The notes: generated from the sequence alone by a model not told the origin. 38,588 nucleotides of DNA from Lachnospiraceae bacterium (GCA_030527645.1 JAUNAJ010000023.1:1-38588); one strand, 5' to 3'; numbered from the stretch's first letter, positions 16,228 through 25,326 are shown. Numbers and translations are program-made.

Positions 16228-16430
16228 TTGGCTGATCTATCCGTCTCTTCTTGATGTTTCACGAAAACATTGGCTGATTCATGTAAATCTCCGTATCATT
16301 TCACATATACATTATTATTCATCAACTTTAAAATTACAGTTCGCGTAACTTCGAAAAGTTACTGTCAACGGGCACTTCTCTTTCATCGACAGATGCAACC
16401 ACTGGTGCTTCTTCCGGACACAAGGCAATG

Positions 16431-16463
16431 AGCAGTTCCCGCCGTTGCACGGCGGGAACTGCT
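16431..16463. repeat. GC-rich perfect inverted repeat (14-bp stem)
   Basis: AGCAGTTCCCGCCG (16431-16444) and its exact complement (16450-16463) flank the 5-base loop TTGCA. It is far more GC-rich than the surrounding AT-rich DNA and has no T-run, so it is not a standard terminator. It may be a REP-like element or the base of a structured RNA. Confidence 0.8.
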
Positions 16464-16566
16464 GCTGACGCAGCCTGACTGCTTATGCAGGCAGATTCCT
16501 TATTTACAATCGAAAATATCAAGAGCAGTATGAATATATAGCCAAATGTGAAAAGAGAGAACAACA

Positions 16567-16944
16567 ATGACATTTAAAGAATCTATTATTCGAGTTTTCT
16601 CAAAGTATGCAACATTCAGCGGCAGAGCAGGAAGAAATGAATACTGGTATTTTTTCTTCTTTAATCTGTGTGTCAATCTTGTGTTTACTGTGCTGGAGAG
16701 ATACTTCATCCCTTCAATCGAGTATCTGGCATCCATTTACAGCATAGCAGTTTTCATTCCTATTCTCGCCGTATCCGTTCGCCGCCTGCATGATATTGGA
16801 AAATCAGGATGGTACTTTCTGCTGAATTTCATTCCCATCATCGGCCAAGTATATCTTATCATTAAGATGTTCCAGCCCGGCGAGCCCGGCGAAAACCAGT
16901 ACGGAGAAAACCCGAATGAAGATTCCTCTATTTGGAGGAAATAA
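16567..16944 (+). CDS. DUF805 family membrane protein
   Basis: A 125-residue integral membrane protein. The N-terminal motif KYATFSGRAGRNEYWYFFFF is diagnostic of DUF805, as is RRLHDIGKSGWYFLL in the second half. Four hydrophobic segments are predicted (about 26-45, 54-72, 83-105), with a short polar C-terminal tail (PGEPGENQYGENPNED). The family is common in bacteria and of unknown function. A GAGAGAACAACA leader serves as a modest RBS. It is a single-gene unit inside the parS-rich gap, head-on to replication, with its own terminator. Confidence 0.88.
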   Translation: MTFKESIIRVFSKYATFSGRAGRNEYWYFFFFNLCVNLVFTVLERYFIPSIEYLASIYSIAVFIPILAVSVRRLHDIGKSGWYFLLNFIPIIGQVYLIIKMFQPGEPGENQYGENPNEDSSIWRK

Positions 16945-16974
16945 AGTTGCCGGATGTTCTATTAATCCCTAAAG

Positions 16975-17015
16975 AAGAGCAGCATACGTTTGATTACGTT
17001 TGCTGCTCATTTTAA
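16975..17015 (+). terminator. Terminator after the DUF805 gene
   Basis: GAGCAGCA (16977-16984), one unpaired base and ACGT pair with ACGT and TGCTGCTC (17001-17008), followed by ATTTTAAAT. Confidence 0.8.
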
Positions 17016-17202
17016 ATCTATTCCCTTTTTTACTCTTTCAGATTCCCTCTGTATTCCATTATTTTCCTCTTGACTCATACAAGTATCTATTTCAACAAAT
17101 AATTTAGCAACGAATTATTCGTGTTATGTAAACTTATACATGATAATAACTATATTGTCTCTCAGTAAAACAATTCTATAAGTGGCATATATATATAATA
17201 AA

Positions 17203-17218
17203 TGTTTCACGTGAAACA
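17203..17218. promoter_or_regulatory. parS: parS site in the gene-free region
   Basis: Perfect TGTTTCACGTGAAACA palindrome about 1 kb from the tandem array. Its flanks do not resemble the array spacer. Confidence 0.93.
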
Positions 17219-17667
17219 TTATAATTCATTTAGAGAACATATGAGTAAATTTAATTTTGATCATAAATCACTCAAGAATATTCATATTATTTATACCCAT
17301 TTTTTGAAATTTTATGTCCGACACAGAATCACGGTGGATATTTCAGGTTTCGCCAAAATATTATCCACATAAAACGGAATCATGTATATAGAAACAAATC
17401 ACCATAATATGAAAGAATACTTTGATTAACCAAAGCAGAAGCAGTGATTCCACAACAGAAAGAAGGTGTATTTTTAACTTATGTAAACTATTTTGTGCTG
17501 CTAAAAGAATATTCATCGATCCGGAATTTACAGAATCCAAAGCTACGGCCTCTTTCATGTCAGCAGGACGAATCTATATCCTTATATTTATAGCCGACAA
17601 ATAGCAGTAGGAATAGCTTTACAGGAATGGATTATCACAAAATCTGATCTATACTATCTGTCTTATA

Positions 17668-17695
17668 TTGACATTCGATTTTTCAAGTATAAAAT
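17668..17695 (+). promoter_or_regulatory. Candidate promoter of the nudC gene
   Basis: Consensus -35 TTGACA (17668-17673), 16-base spacer, -10 TAAAAT (17690-17695, five of six matches), about 85 bp upstream of the nudC start. Confidence 0.7.
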
Positions 17696-17784
17696 GAAAG
17701 TGGCTGGAAATACGAGTATTTACACACGTATACACGCAGATTACAGCCTATGGAACAATATCAGAATAAGAAAGGAAACGTACG

Positions 17785-18612
17785 ATGTTACTTCAATACA
17801 TTGGTGATCACAGCTTTAACAATGAATACAGACCGGTGCTCCCTGAGGATCAGGATCTGATCCTGCCTGTAAAGGGACAGGACCTTCTGATGAATCCGGC
17901 AACAGAAGAGTTATACACCTTTAATGATCTGAAAAATACTGATTTCAATAAAAATGATCTCCTCCCTTATGCATTTTCCATTGATGGTAAAAAGATGTTT
18001 CTTCCGCTTTCCTTATCCGAAGCATTCATTGAAAATGCAAAACCGGTGAATATCCGTGTTCTGGGAAAAACACGGCCGGAACTGCAGCTGGCAGGAGCTA
18101 CAGGAATGCACCTGAAGACCTGGTATACCACTCATCGCTATTGCGGATGCTGTGGAGGAAAGAATGAGCATGATGCAAAGGAGAGGGCAATGAAGTGCAC
18201 TGTCTGCGGTCATCTTACATTCCCGGTCATCTGCCCGGCAATTATCGTGGCTGTTGTAGACGGCGATCGTATTCTTCTGACAAAATCCCACAGACCGAAT
18301 GCACCATTTTCTCTGATTGCCGGATTCACTGAGATTGGCGAAACACTGGAGCAGACCTGCGCAAGAGAAGCAATGGAAGAGACCGGAGTAAAAATCAAGA
18401 ATATCCGTCCCTTTATCAATCAGCCCTGGGGATTTTCTTCTTCCCTGATGCTGGGATTCTTCGCAGAGCTGGATGGCAGCGATGAAATTCACAAGCAGGA
18501 CAGTGAGATCGCGGACGCACAGTGGTTTACAAGAGATACAATGCCTGTAACGGACAGCCCCATCGACATTACCCACCATATGATGGAGCTTTGGAGACAG
18601 AATAAACTGTAA
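17785..18612 (+). CDS. nudC: NAD(+) diphosphatase / NAD-capped RNA decapping-type Nudix hydrolase
   Basis: A 275-residue Nudix hydrolase of the NudC class, which cleaves NAD(H) to NMN(H) and AMP and can remove NAD caps from RNA. A zinc ribbon is formed by CGCC (120-123) and CTVC (138-141). The Nudix box starts at G180 (GFTEIGETLEQ) and ends in REAMEETG (194-201), with the metal-binding Glu residues present. The NudC-specific motif after the box reads QPWGFSSS (213-220) in place of the usual QPWPFPxS, a small variation. RBS AAGAAAGGAAA supports the start. It has its own promoter and is head-on to replication. Confidence 0.9.
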   Translation: MLLQYIGDHSFNNEYRPVLPEDQDLILPVKGQDLLMNPATEELYTFNDLKNTDFNKNDLLPYAFSIDGKKMFLPLSLSEAFIENAKPVNIRVLGKTRPELQLAGATGMHLKTWYTTHRYCGCCGGKNEHDAKERAMKCTVCGHLTFPVICPAIIVAVVDGDRILLTKSHRPNAPFSLIAGFTEIGETLEQTCAREAMEETGVKIKNIRPFINQPWGFSSSLMLGFFAELDGSDEIHKQDSEIADAQWFTRDTMPVTDSPIDITHHMMELWRQNKL

Positions 18613-18630
18613 ACATATGTTGCTGTTCAC

Positions 18631-18704
18631 GAGATGCAGGAAATTCGGATACTGATTCGTTATGCTGGCATGTAAGAGTCCGTATTCTAATATCCTGCAA
18701 TCTC
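18631..18704. other. Long imperfect hairpin downstream of nudC
   Basis: GAGATGCAGGA (18631-18641) pairs with TCCTGCAATCTC (18693-18704) with one bulged A. The inner segments (AATTCGGATAC with GTATTCTAAT) continue the pairing with about two mismatches, giving a stem of about 20 bp and a 29-base loop. No T-run follows. It may be an RNA 3' structure or a decayed mobile element. Confidence 0.5.
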
Positions 18705-18862
18705 GGGATCGAGGGAAATAGAGTCCACCCGGGTTGCATCTCCTTGCCACATGAATTATAATGGTTAAATCAATGAAACGGTATGGATGCGGTTCATTCA
18801 AATAGAATACTCTATAGAATTGATAGAAGATTCATACTTTAAAGGATGCTGGGAGTCAGAAT

Positions 18863-19822
18863 ATGAAAAATACAGGAAAGAAAATAGCCGCTTTGGCTGC
18901 TATGGCGGCCGGAACTGCAGCGGCAATTCATATATTCAACACGTATATCGATAAACAGGCTGATCTTGGACTGCTGGAGGAAGATGAGACACTGACTTAT
19001 AACTGGCGTCTCAGTCCTGTCAGATACAGAAAATACGGATCCGGGTCGCCGGTTCTGCTGCTCCATGAGCTTTCAGCCTGCAGCAGTTCCTATGAGTGGA
19101 GCAAGGTGGCAGCTTCTATGTCCGCAGATCACACCGTTTATATCCTGGATCTGCCCGGCTGCGGATTATCTGAGAAGTCTAATGTAACCTACACCAATTT
19201 CTTCTTTGTGGAATTGATCACTGATTTTATCAAGAATGTGATTCAGGAGCCTTGCGATGTGATCGCCACGGGACTTTCTGCGTCCCTTGCTATCACGTCC
19301 TGCAGCTTTGAAAGCAGCCTGTTTAAAAAACTGCTTCTTGTAAATCCGGCCTCACCTTACCAGCTGAGCCAGATTCCCGGAAAACGCAGTCGGTTCCGCA
19401 AGAGCCTGCTTTCTGTTCCGATTCTTGGAACACTGCTGTATCATATGCTGATTTCCAGAGAACGACTGCAGGAGGAGTTCAGACAGAAACTGTTTTATAA
19501 TGCTTCTAAAATATCCTCTGAGGATGTGGATGCTTACTATGAAAGCGGTCATAAGGCACACAGCAGCGGACGTTACCTGTTTTCCAGCATCACAGGTAAT
19601 TATGTATATTTCAATATTACGCGCTCGCTCCAGTCGATCAATAATGATATTGTGATCATCGGAGGTGCTGCTCAGGAATACATCAAGGAAACGATCACTG
19701 CTTACAAGAAGATCAATCCTGCGGTAGAGTCTGCGGTGCTGGATCGTACTGCACACCTGCCTCAGCTTGAATCGCCGAAGAGATTTATGCGCCTGATATC
19801 TGTTTATCTCAGCGAGGAATAA
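18863..19822 (+). CDS. Alpha/beta hydrolase
   Basis: A 319-residue alpha/beta-fold hydrolase with an N-terminal membrane anchor (about residues 7-25, alanine-rich, preceded by three lysines), so probably membrane-attached. The oxyanion region is LLLHELSACSSSYEW, the DLPGCGLSE motif follows strand 4, and the nucleophile elbow is GLSAS with S139 (GxSxS rather than GxSxG). The catalytic His is likely in RTAHLPQLE (about 297). Substrate cannot be inferred. RBS GGGAG lies nine bases upstream. It converges on rsmG, with a large palindrome between them. Confidence 0.85.
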   Translation: MKNTGKKIAALAAMAAGTAAAIHIFNTYIDKQADLGLLEEDETLTYNWRLSPVRYRKYGSGSPVLLLHELSACSSSYEWSKVAASMSADHTVYILDLPGCGLSEKSNVTYTNFFFVELITDFIKNVIQEPCDVIATGLSASLAITSCSFESSLFKKLLLVNPASPYQLSQIPGKRSRFRKSLLSVPILGTLLYHMLISRERLQEEFRQKLFYNASKISSEDVDAYYESGHKAHSSGRYLFSSITGNYVYFNITRSLQSINNDIVIIGGAAQEYIKETITAYKKINPAVESAVLDRTAHLPQLESPKRFMRLISVYLSEE

Positions 19823-19833
19823 TCCCAAAAGAC

Positions 19834-19900
19834 GGAACGAGGGGACGGTGGCAGTGTTCCACTTTTATAAAGTGGAACACTGCCACCGTCCCCTCGTTCC
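19834..19900. repeat. Perfect 32-bp palindrome between convergent genes
   Basis: A 32-base arm (19834-19865, starting GGAACGAGGGGACGG) and its exact reverse complement (19869-19900) flank a TAT loop. It lies between the hydrolase and rsmG stop codons. Similar hairpins with GGGGACGGT and GTTCC ends recur in Clostridia, in my recollection beside REP-associated Y1 transposases, so this may be a REP/MITE-like element that doubles as a bidirectional terminator. No transposase is in the window. Confidence 0.88.
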
Positions 19901-19902
19901 AT

Positions 19903-20622
19903 TTATGAAAGCGGCTCCTTTACGGGAAGTCCTGCTTTTCTGGGATATTTTTTTGCTGTGTTGGATATCTTCCTGATTGTTACAAGTGAGCGTTCATTAT
20001 CTGTATCTGCCAGAGTAAAGTAGATCACTTCCGGAGCTTCACCACCAAGAAGATGAATGGCTTTTTTTGCCTGTTTCATCTCTTCTTCCACATGACCGGA
20101 CTTGTAGGAGATAAAGGTTCCTCCTTTTTCCACAAAGGGCAGACAGTATTCGGAAAGAGAAGAGAGGTTGGCAACGGCTCTTGAAACACAGAGCTGATAC
20201 ATTTCTCTGTATGCAGGATTCCTTCCGGCATCCTCCGCTCTTCCGTGAACGGTTTCGATACCTGTAAGACCAAGTCGGGCTATTACCTCATCCAGAAAGT
20301 TCAGACGTTTTTTCAATGAATCCAGCAGGGTTACCTGCAGCTCCGGATAGGCAATCTTTAACGGGATTCCCGGAAAACCGGCACCTGTTCCTACATCGAT
20401 CAGTTTCTGTCCATCCTGAATCTGAACGGCTTTTACAAGAGAAAGACTGTCCAGAAAATGCTTGACGATCACATCCTGAAATTCAGTAATTCCTGTGAGA
20501 TTCATGAACGAATTCCATTCGATCAGAAGATCGTAATATTGAAGGAACTGTTCCTTCTGATGGTCGGTCAGCTGGAGTCCCAGCTGCTCAAGCCCCTTAT
20601 TAAATACAGTTAGATCTTTCAT
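19903..20622 (-). CDS. rsmG: 16S rRNA (guanine-N7) methyltransferase
   Basis: A 239-residue SAM-dependent methyltransferase that methylates G527 of 16S rRNA. The SAM-binding glycine motif DVGTGAGFPGIPL is at about residues 77-89, preceded by KHFLDSLS. Motif IV-like residues lie in CVSRAVANLSSL, and YKSG follows. Length is typical. It is the last gene of the mnmE-mnmG-rsmG cluster, 113 bp after mnmG, and its 3' end abuts the large palindrome. Confidence 0.96.
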   Translation of the reverse strand: MKDLTVFNKGLEQLGLQLTDHQKEQFLQYYDLLIEWNSFMNLTGITEFQDVIVKHFLDSLSLVKAVQIQDGQKLIDVGTGAGFPGIPLKIAYPELQVTLLDSLKKRLNFLDEVIARLGLTGIETVHGRAEDAGRNPAYREMYQLCVSRAVANLSSLSEYCLPFVEKGGTFISYKSGHVEEEMKQAKKAIHLLGGEAPEVIYFTLADTDNERSLVTIRKISNTAKKYPRKAGLPVKEPLS

Positions 20623-20659
20623 GGTTTGTTACACTCATTCCTTATAAATCTGATTTACC

Positions 20660-20675
20660 TGTTCCACTTGAAACA
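20660..20675. promoter_or_regulatory. Degenerate parS-like site between mnmG and rsmG
   Basis: TGTTCCACTTGAAACA differs at one base from the Bacillus parS TGTTCCACGTGAAACA (two from the version used elsewhere in this window). The changed base is in the central CG step, which is usually important for ParB contact, so binding may be weak. Confidence 0.5.
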
Positions 20676-20735
20676 ACTGATTTCCTGCTCACATCCGGAA
20701 TTACTATGAAGTAATTCTGTTTCATCTGTGTACAG

Positions 20736-22619
20736 TTACTTTCTGTTAGCAGAGCTTTCCAGATAGACCATCAGAACTGATAGATCTGCAGGAGAGACAC
20801 CGGAGATTCTCGATGCCTGTCCCAGATTCATCGGACGATAGGCTTCCAGCTTCTGTATCGCTTCCGTGCGAAGACTTCCTACCTTCTGATAATCCAGATC
20901 CTCGGGGATCTTTTTTCCCTCCATCTTTTTAAACTGCTCCACCTGCTTCATCTGCCGCTTGATATATCCATCGTATTTGATATTGATATTGACCTGCTCC
21001 TGCACATCCTCAGGAAGCAGCGGACGGTTTTTATCGATGGAAGAGAGGCATTGATAATTCAGCTCCGGTCTGCGGATCAATTCTGACAGGGAGCTGCCGC
21101 TGTTCAGAAGAGTGGAGCCATATCCCTCCAGCAGCTTCTGCACCGGCTGTGAAACACCTACATAGGTATTGTCTACCCGTTCAATTTCTTCTCTGATCAG
21201 ACGCTCCTTCTCCAGAAGCTTCTGATAGGTTTCTTCATCCACAAGGCCCACCTTGTATCCATATTTTCTCAATCGAAGATCTGCATTATCCTGTCTCAGA
21301 AGCAGCCGGTATTCCGCTCTGCTGGTCATCATACGATAGGGCTCATGGGTTTCTTTTGTAACAAGATCATCGATCAGAACACCGATATAGGATTCCGACC
21401 TGTCCAGGATCAGAGCTTCCTTTCCCATGATCTTCATGCAGGCATTGATTCCTGCGATCAAACCCTGGGCTGCGGCCTCCTCATAGCCGGAGCTTCCGTT
21501 GAACTGACCTCCGGAAAAGAGATTTTGAATTTTTTTAAATTCCAGAGACGCATTCAGCTGGATCGGATTAATACAGTCATACTCGATCGCATAGGCATTT
21601 CTTACGATCCTTGCATGCTCCAGTCCGGGCACCGTGTGATACATGGCATCCTGAACGTCCTCCGGAAGAGAACTGGACATGCCGCCGATATACATCTCAT
21701 TGGTATACAGGCCCTCCGGTTCCAGAAAGACCTGGTGTCTGTTTTTATCAGCAAATCGAACCACCTTATCCTCAATGGACGGACAGTATCGGGGTCCCGT
21801 TCCATGGATCATACCGGAGTAGAGCGGAGAACGGTCCAGATTATCCCGGATGATCTCATGGGTCTCTTCATTGGTGTAGGTCAGCCAGCAGGAAACCTGA
21901 TCGATCTGAACGGACTCCGGATCTGTTGAGAAGGAGAAGGGGACAACACGTTCGTCACCGAACTGTTCCTCCATCTTTGAAAAATCAACGGTTCTTCGAT
22001 CCACGCGGGCAGGCGTTCCTGTTTTAAACCGAACCATCTGAACTCCATGCTCCTTCAGCGAATCAGTCAGATGGGTGGCAGACTGCAGTCCGTTGGGGCC
22101 GGTATAGTTACTTACCTCTCCGTAAATGCACCGTGCATTCAGGTAGACACCTGTACAGAGTACCACTGCCTTCGCATGATAAACTGCGCCGCCCAGAGTT
22201 TTTACGCCGGTACAGACTCCATGATCCACGAGAAGCTCGGTCACCTCTGCCTGCTTAATCGTCAGATGATCCGTATTCTCCATCACGGTACGCATTCTCC
22301 GGGTATATGCACTTTTATCTGCCTGCGCACGGAGAGAATGAACAGCAGGTCCCTTCGAACGGTTCAGCATCTTAGACTGAATAAAGGAAGCATCGATATT
22401 TTTTCCCATCTCTCCGCCAAGAGCATCGATCTCGCGGACAAGATGTCCCTTTGAGGTACCTCCGATATTTGGATTGCAGGGCATGAGTGCGATACTGTCT
22501 ACGCTGACAGTAAAGCAGATGGTCTCAAGCCCCAGCCTGGCTGCCGCAAGAGCGGCCTCACAGCCCGCATGACCTGCACCGATCACTACAATATCATATT
22601 GTTTTTCCAGTACTGCCAT
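20736..22619 (-). CDS. mnmG: tRNA U34 5-carboxymethylaminomethyl-modifying enzyme subunit MnmG (GidA)
   Basis: A 627-residue FAD- and folate-dependent enzyme that works with MnmE to modify wobble uridine 34 of certain tRNAs. The FAD dinucleotide fold [10 protein letters not shown] is at residues 14-23. The MnmG signatures [11 protein letters not shown]-like ([13 protein letters not shown]) and [22 protein letters not shown] are present, and the C-terminal helical domain is complete. Length is standard. It starts seven bases after mnmE stops, with GAGGAAG as RBS, so the two partner subunits are co-expressed. Confidence 0.97.
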   Translation of the reverse strand: MAVLEKQYDIVVIGAGHAGCEAALAAARLGLETICFTVSVDSIALMPCNPNIGGTSKGHLVREIDALGGEMGKNIDASFIQSKMLNRSKGPAVHSLRAQADKSAYTRRMRTVMENTDHLTIKQAEVTELLVDHGVCTGVKTLGGAVYHAKAVVLCTGVYLNARCIYGEVSNYTGPNGLQSATHLTDSLKEHGVQMVRFKTGTPARVDRRTVDFSKMEEQFGDERVVPFSFSTDPESVQIDQVSCWLTYTNEETHEIIRDNLDRSPLYSGMIHGTGPRYCPSIEDKVVRFADKNRHQVFLEPEGLYTNEMYIGGMSSSLPEDVQDAMYHTVPGLEHARIVRNAYAIEYDCINPIQLNASLEFKKIQNLFSGGQFNGSSGYEEAAAQGLIAGINACMKIMGKEALILDRSESYIGVLIDDLVTKETHEPYRMMTSRAEYRLLLRQDNADLRLRKYGYKVGLVDEETYQKLLEKERLIREEIERVDNTYVGVSQPVQKLLEGYGSTLLNSGSSLSELIRRPELNYQCLSSIDKNRPLLPEDVQEQVNINIKYDGYIKRQMKQVEQFKKMEGKKIPEDLDYQKVGSLRTEAIQKLEAYRPMNLGQASRISGVSPADLSVLMVYLESSANRK

Positions 22620-22626
22620 ATCTTCC

Positions 22627-24012
22627 TCACTTTCCTGTACAGAATTTTGAGAAGATCTCGTTCACAAGATTTTCTCCCAGTGCCTCGCCAAGAATTCTTC
22701 CCAGCGCCTCATAAGCTCCCATCAGATCGATGGTATAAAAATCCTCAGGAAGCCCGTCTGCAATGCTGCTTACCACCATTTTCAGTGAAGCGGAAGCTTC
22801 CTCCAGCGCATGCTTATGACGGATATTTGTAATCATGACCTCATCGTTAAAGCTGAGTTCTCCCTGGAAAAACATATCTCTGATGCATTCCTCAAGACGG
22901 TCGATTCCCTGATTTTCTCTCGCAGAAATTGCGATCACGGGAGATCCGGTCTGCTTCTCCAGCTCTTCCCTGGAGATCCGAAGCTCCAGATCGGTTTTGT
23001 TCAGAAGGACAATACTTTTTTTATGCCGGATCAATCCCATGATTTCCTGATCGTTCTGATCCAGCTCAGAGGAGCCGTCTACCACATACAGGATCAGGTC
23101 TGCATCCTGCGCATGCTCCCTGGCTCTTTGAATTCCGATCTGCTCTACCTGATTGGAGGACTCGCGGATTCCGGCTGTATCCAGAAGCCGGAGAGTAATG
23201 CCGCGCACATTAATAGTTTCTTCCACCACATCCCTGGTAGTGCCTGCAATATCTGTTACGATTGCTTTTTCTTCGCCGGAGAGAACATTCAGAAGAGAGG
23301 ATTTTCCGGCATTTGGTTTTCCTACGATTACTGTTTTGATTCCTTCTGCGATCATCTGGCCTTTATCAGCCGATGCAATCAGACGAAGGATTTCCTCATC
23401 GGCTTTTTCAATGACGGGAAGCAGCTTCTCTCCGTATCCATCCACACTGACATGCTCCGGATCATCCAGGGCAGACTCGATGAATGCAATATGATACAGC
23501 AGTGTTTCTCTTAAGGATCGGATTTTCTTCTGCACCGAGCCCTGCAGCTGTTTCACGGAGCTCTGCAGTGCATATTCATTCTTGGCAGAGATAATGTCCA
23601 TGACAGCCTCTGCCTGGGACAGATCGATTCTTCCGTTCAGGAATGCCCGTTTGGTAAATTCCCCCGGCTCCGCAGGTCTTGCTCCGTTTTTCAGAAGCTG
23701 CTCAAGGATCTTTCGCATGGCTATGACGCCTCCATGGCAGTCAATTTCCACAGTATGCTCTCCGGTATAGGTATGGGGAGCCTTCATGACCATTACCAGA
23801 ACCTCATCAAGGATTTCCTCTCCTTCGCCTCTGATCCAGCCGTAATGAATGGTATTGGCGCTCTGAGAGGACAGTTTTTTTCCGTTTTTTCCTTTATAGA
23901 CGCGATCCGCAATCTGAAATGCCTCCGGTCCGCTGACCCTGACGATCCCGATTCCTGATGCAGTCATTGCTGTGGATATCGCTGCAATAGTATCATCGAA
24001 AAGCTCTGCCAT
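22627..24012 (-). CDS. mnmE: tRNA modification GTPase MnmE (TrmE)
   Basis: A 461-residue GTPase, partner of MnmG. The N-terminal domain binds a folate derivative and dimerises (about 1-120, [21 protein letters not shown]). The central helical domain holds an inserted G domain: [12 protein letters not shown] (G1), DIAGTTRD (G2), DTAGIR (G3), NKTD (G4). The C-terminal FCTGK carries the conserved cysteine of the C-x-GK end. RBS CAGGAGAA precedes the ATG. A terminator separates it from jag, so it probably has its own promoter; none is clear. Confidence 0.97.
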   Translation of the reverse strand: MAELFDDTIAAISTAMTASGIGIVRVSGPEAFQIADRVYKGKNGKKLSSQSANTIHYGWIRGEGEEILDEVLVMVMKAPHTYTGEHTVEIDCHGGVIAMRKILEQLLKNGARPAEPGEFTKRAFLNGRIDLSQAEAVMDIISAKNEYALQSSVKQLQGSVQKKIRSLRETLLYHIAFIESALDDPEHVSVDGYGEKLLPVIEKADEEILRLIASADKGQMIAEGIKTVIVGKPNAGKSSLLNVLSGEEKAIVTDIAGTTRDVVEETINVRGITLRLLDTAGIRESSNQVEQIGIQRAREHAQDADLILYVVDGSSELDQNDQEIMGLIRHKKSIVLLNKTDLELRISREELEKQTGSPVIAISARENQGIDRLEECIRDMFFQGELSFNDEVMITNIRHKHALEEASASLKMVVSSIADGLPEDFYTIDLMGAYEALGRILGEALGENLVNEIFSKFCTGK

Positions 24013-24167
24013 GTTGTATGTTCTCCTGTATCATATGGAAATAATCATTCTACACCTTATCACACCGGGTATTAATTTTCAACAACAGACTCTCAAAGAC
24101 ACAGGTTTACTTCATCGCAGGCCTGCTGTTCGCAGAGCAGGGAAGCCTATTTCCCGCTGCTTACATA

Positions 24168-24210
24168 CAAAAAAGAGGGAAGAAGTTCACAGGAACTTCT
24201 ATCCCTCTTA
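24168..24210 (-). terminator. Terminator of the rpmH-jag block
   Basis: On the minus strand AAGAGGG and GAAGTTC pair with GAACTTC and CCCTCTT, followed by six T. It lies just past the jag stop and splits the classic jag-mnmE gene order into two transcription units. Confidence 0.85.
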
Positions 24211-24241
24211 TCCGTCTCAGGCTGTGCCCGACAGCTGAAGC

Positions 24242-25312
24242 TTAATCTCTGTTGTATTTTTTAGGAGTCACCACGATATGACGATAGGGCTCATTTCCCT
24301 CACTGTAGGTCTCTACAAATTTATTGTTCTGCAGAGCTGAGTGAATGATCCGTCTCTCATAGGGGTTCATAGGCTCCAGAGAAACAGGCTTTCTTGTTCT
24401 CTTCACCTTATAGGCAATGTTCTTTGCAAGGTTTTCCAGAGTTTCTTTTCTTCTCTTTCTGTAATCCTCTGTATCCAGCTTCACGCGAACATATTCCTTC
24501 TGCTCCTTGTTCACTACCAGACTAGTGAGGTACTGAAGAGAATCCAGGGTCTGTCCTCGTTTACCGATCAGAACACCCATATCAGCACCGTCGAAGTTAA
24601 TCTCCAGACAGCCTGTCTCAGTCACATATTCAGAGTGGATCTCTACAGGGAGCTCCATTACACCGAATACACCGTTCAGGAATTTCTCTGCAGCTGCCTT
24701 CATAGAGGCAACCTCTTCCTCTGTCTTAGGTGTGATAATATATTCTTTCTTAGGAACAGGCTCTCTTTTAGGCGCTGCTTCTTTCTTCACGGCAGACTCT
24801 TTTCTGAAGTCTCTCCGGGAATCATTTCTGCGTCCTCTGCCTCCGCGGTCAGATTTCTCTGCACGTGCCGGTCGATCAGCTCTTGCAAGTCTCTCTTCCT
24901 TTGCAGCATTTGCTTCCTGTGACTCTGCCGCCGGTCGATCAGCATTCTCTGCGGCTGATTTTTCTACTGTCTGAATCTTCTCTACAGGCTTCTTTTCCGG
25001 CTGGGACTCTGCTGCAGGTGCTTCTTTTTTGACTGCCTTCTTTTCAGCCTTACCTTCTGCTTTGACAGGCTTCTCGATTTTTTCCTGCTTCTGTACTGCC
25101 TTCTGCTCTTTTTTTACAGCAGGCTCAGCTGCGGGTGCTTCTTCTTTCTTACGAACCTTGATTACTGCCGGTTTGCTTCCGAATCCCAGGAAGCCGGCAC
25201 TGCCCTGTGATATGACCTGAATATCAAGGCTGTCACTTGCGATCCCGAGATCGATGCACGCCTTTGTAATGGCCTCATCAACGGTTTTGGCAGATACTTC
25301 AATGAAATCCAT
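24242..25312 (-). CDS. jag: RNA-binding protein Jag / KhpB
   Basis: A 356-residue RNA-binding protein. The Jag-N domain covers residues 1-56 (FIEVSAKTVDEAITKA and GSAGFLGFGSKPA). A long, low-complexity linker rich in K, E, A and P spans about 57-200. A KH domain follows with its GxxG loop in VLIGKRGQTLDSLQYL, and a C-terminal R3H domain contains NPYERRIIHSALQ. The family binds RNA with KhpA and affects cell-wall regulation in Firmicutes. The linker makes it longer than the roughly 200-residue Bacillus Jag. It lies 14 bp after yidC, with GGGGGAAG as RBS. Confidence 0.95.
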   Translation of the reverse strand: MDFIEVSAKTVDEAITKACIDLGIASDSLDIQVISQGSAGFLGFGSKPAVIKVRKKEEAPAAEPAVKKEQKAVQKQEKIEKPVKAEGKAEKKAVKKEAPAAESQPEKKPVEKIQTVEKSAAENADRPAAESQEANAAKEERLARADRPARAEKSDRGGRGRRNDSRRDFRKESAVKKEAAPKREPVPKKEYIITPKTEEEVASMKAAAEKFLNGVFGVMELPVEIHSEYVTETGCLEINFDGADMGVLIGKRGQTLDSLQYLTSLVVNKEQKEYVRVKLDTEDYRKRRKETLENLAKNIAYKVKRTRKPVSLEPMNPYERRIIHSALQNNKFVETYSEGNEPYRHIVVTPKKYNRD

Positions 25313-25326
25313 ATGATCTTCCCCCG

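Larger units (their letters stand above)
16081..16282. repeat. Five-unit tandem array of parS-headed 43-44-bp repeats
   Basis: Units start at 16081, 16125, 16169, 16212 and 16255, each beginning with a parS or parS-like 16-mer and continuing with a similar spacer (ATTGGCTGATC...TCTGT...TTCTTGA). Units 1 and 4 have perfect parS. Unit 2 has three mismatches and unit 3 has two. Unit 5 has lost a base. Spacers are conserved as well, so this arose by tandem duplication. It lies directly upstream of parA. Confidence 0.92.
17016..17784. other. Gene-free AT-rich region with parS, DnaA box and promoter
   Basis: No convincing gene is seen in these 770 bases; the short open frames lack an RBS and family resemblance. 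It holds a perfect parS (17203-17218), a perfect but isolated DnaA box TTATCCACA (17361-17369) and the nudC promoter (17668-17695). The remainder is AT-rich without recognisable features. Confidence 0.6.

Noticed and set aside
16081-16282. CRISPR array
   Set aside because: The units are regular, but the palindromic 16-mers are parS sites, the spacers are themselves repeated rather than unique, and no cas gene is present.
16334-16573. 79-codon minus-strand open frame with a hydrophobic N terminus
   Set aside because: It has no ribosome binding site, overlaps the start of the DUF805 gene and reads straight through the perfect GC-rich hairpin; it is probably a chance frame.
17361-17604. Two opposed 60-65-codon open frames in the gene-free region
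   Set aside because: No RBS, no recognisable family, strongly mixed composition, and they overlap each other.
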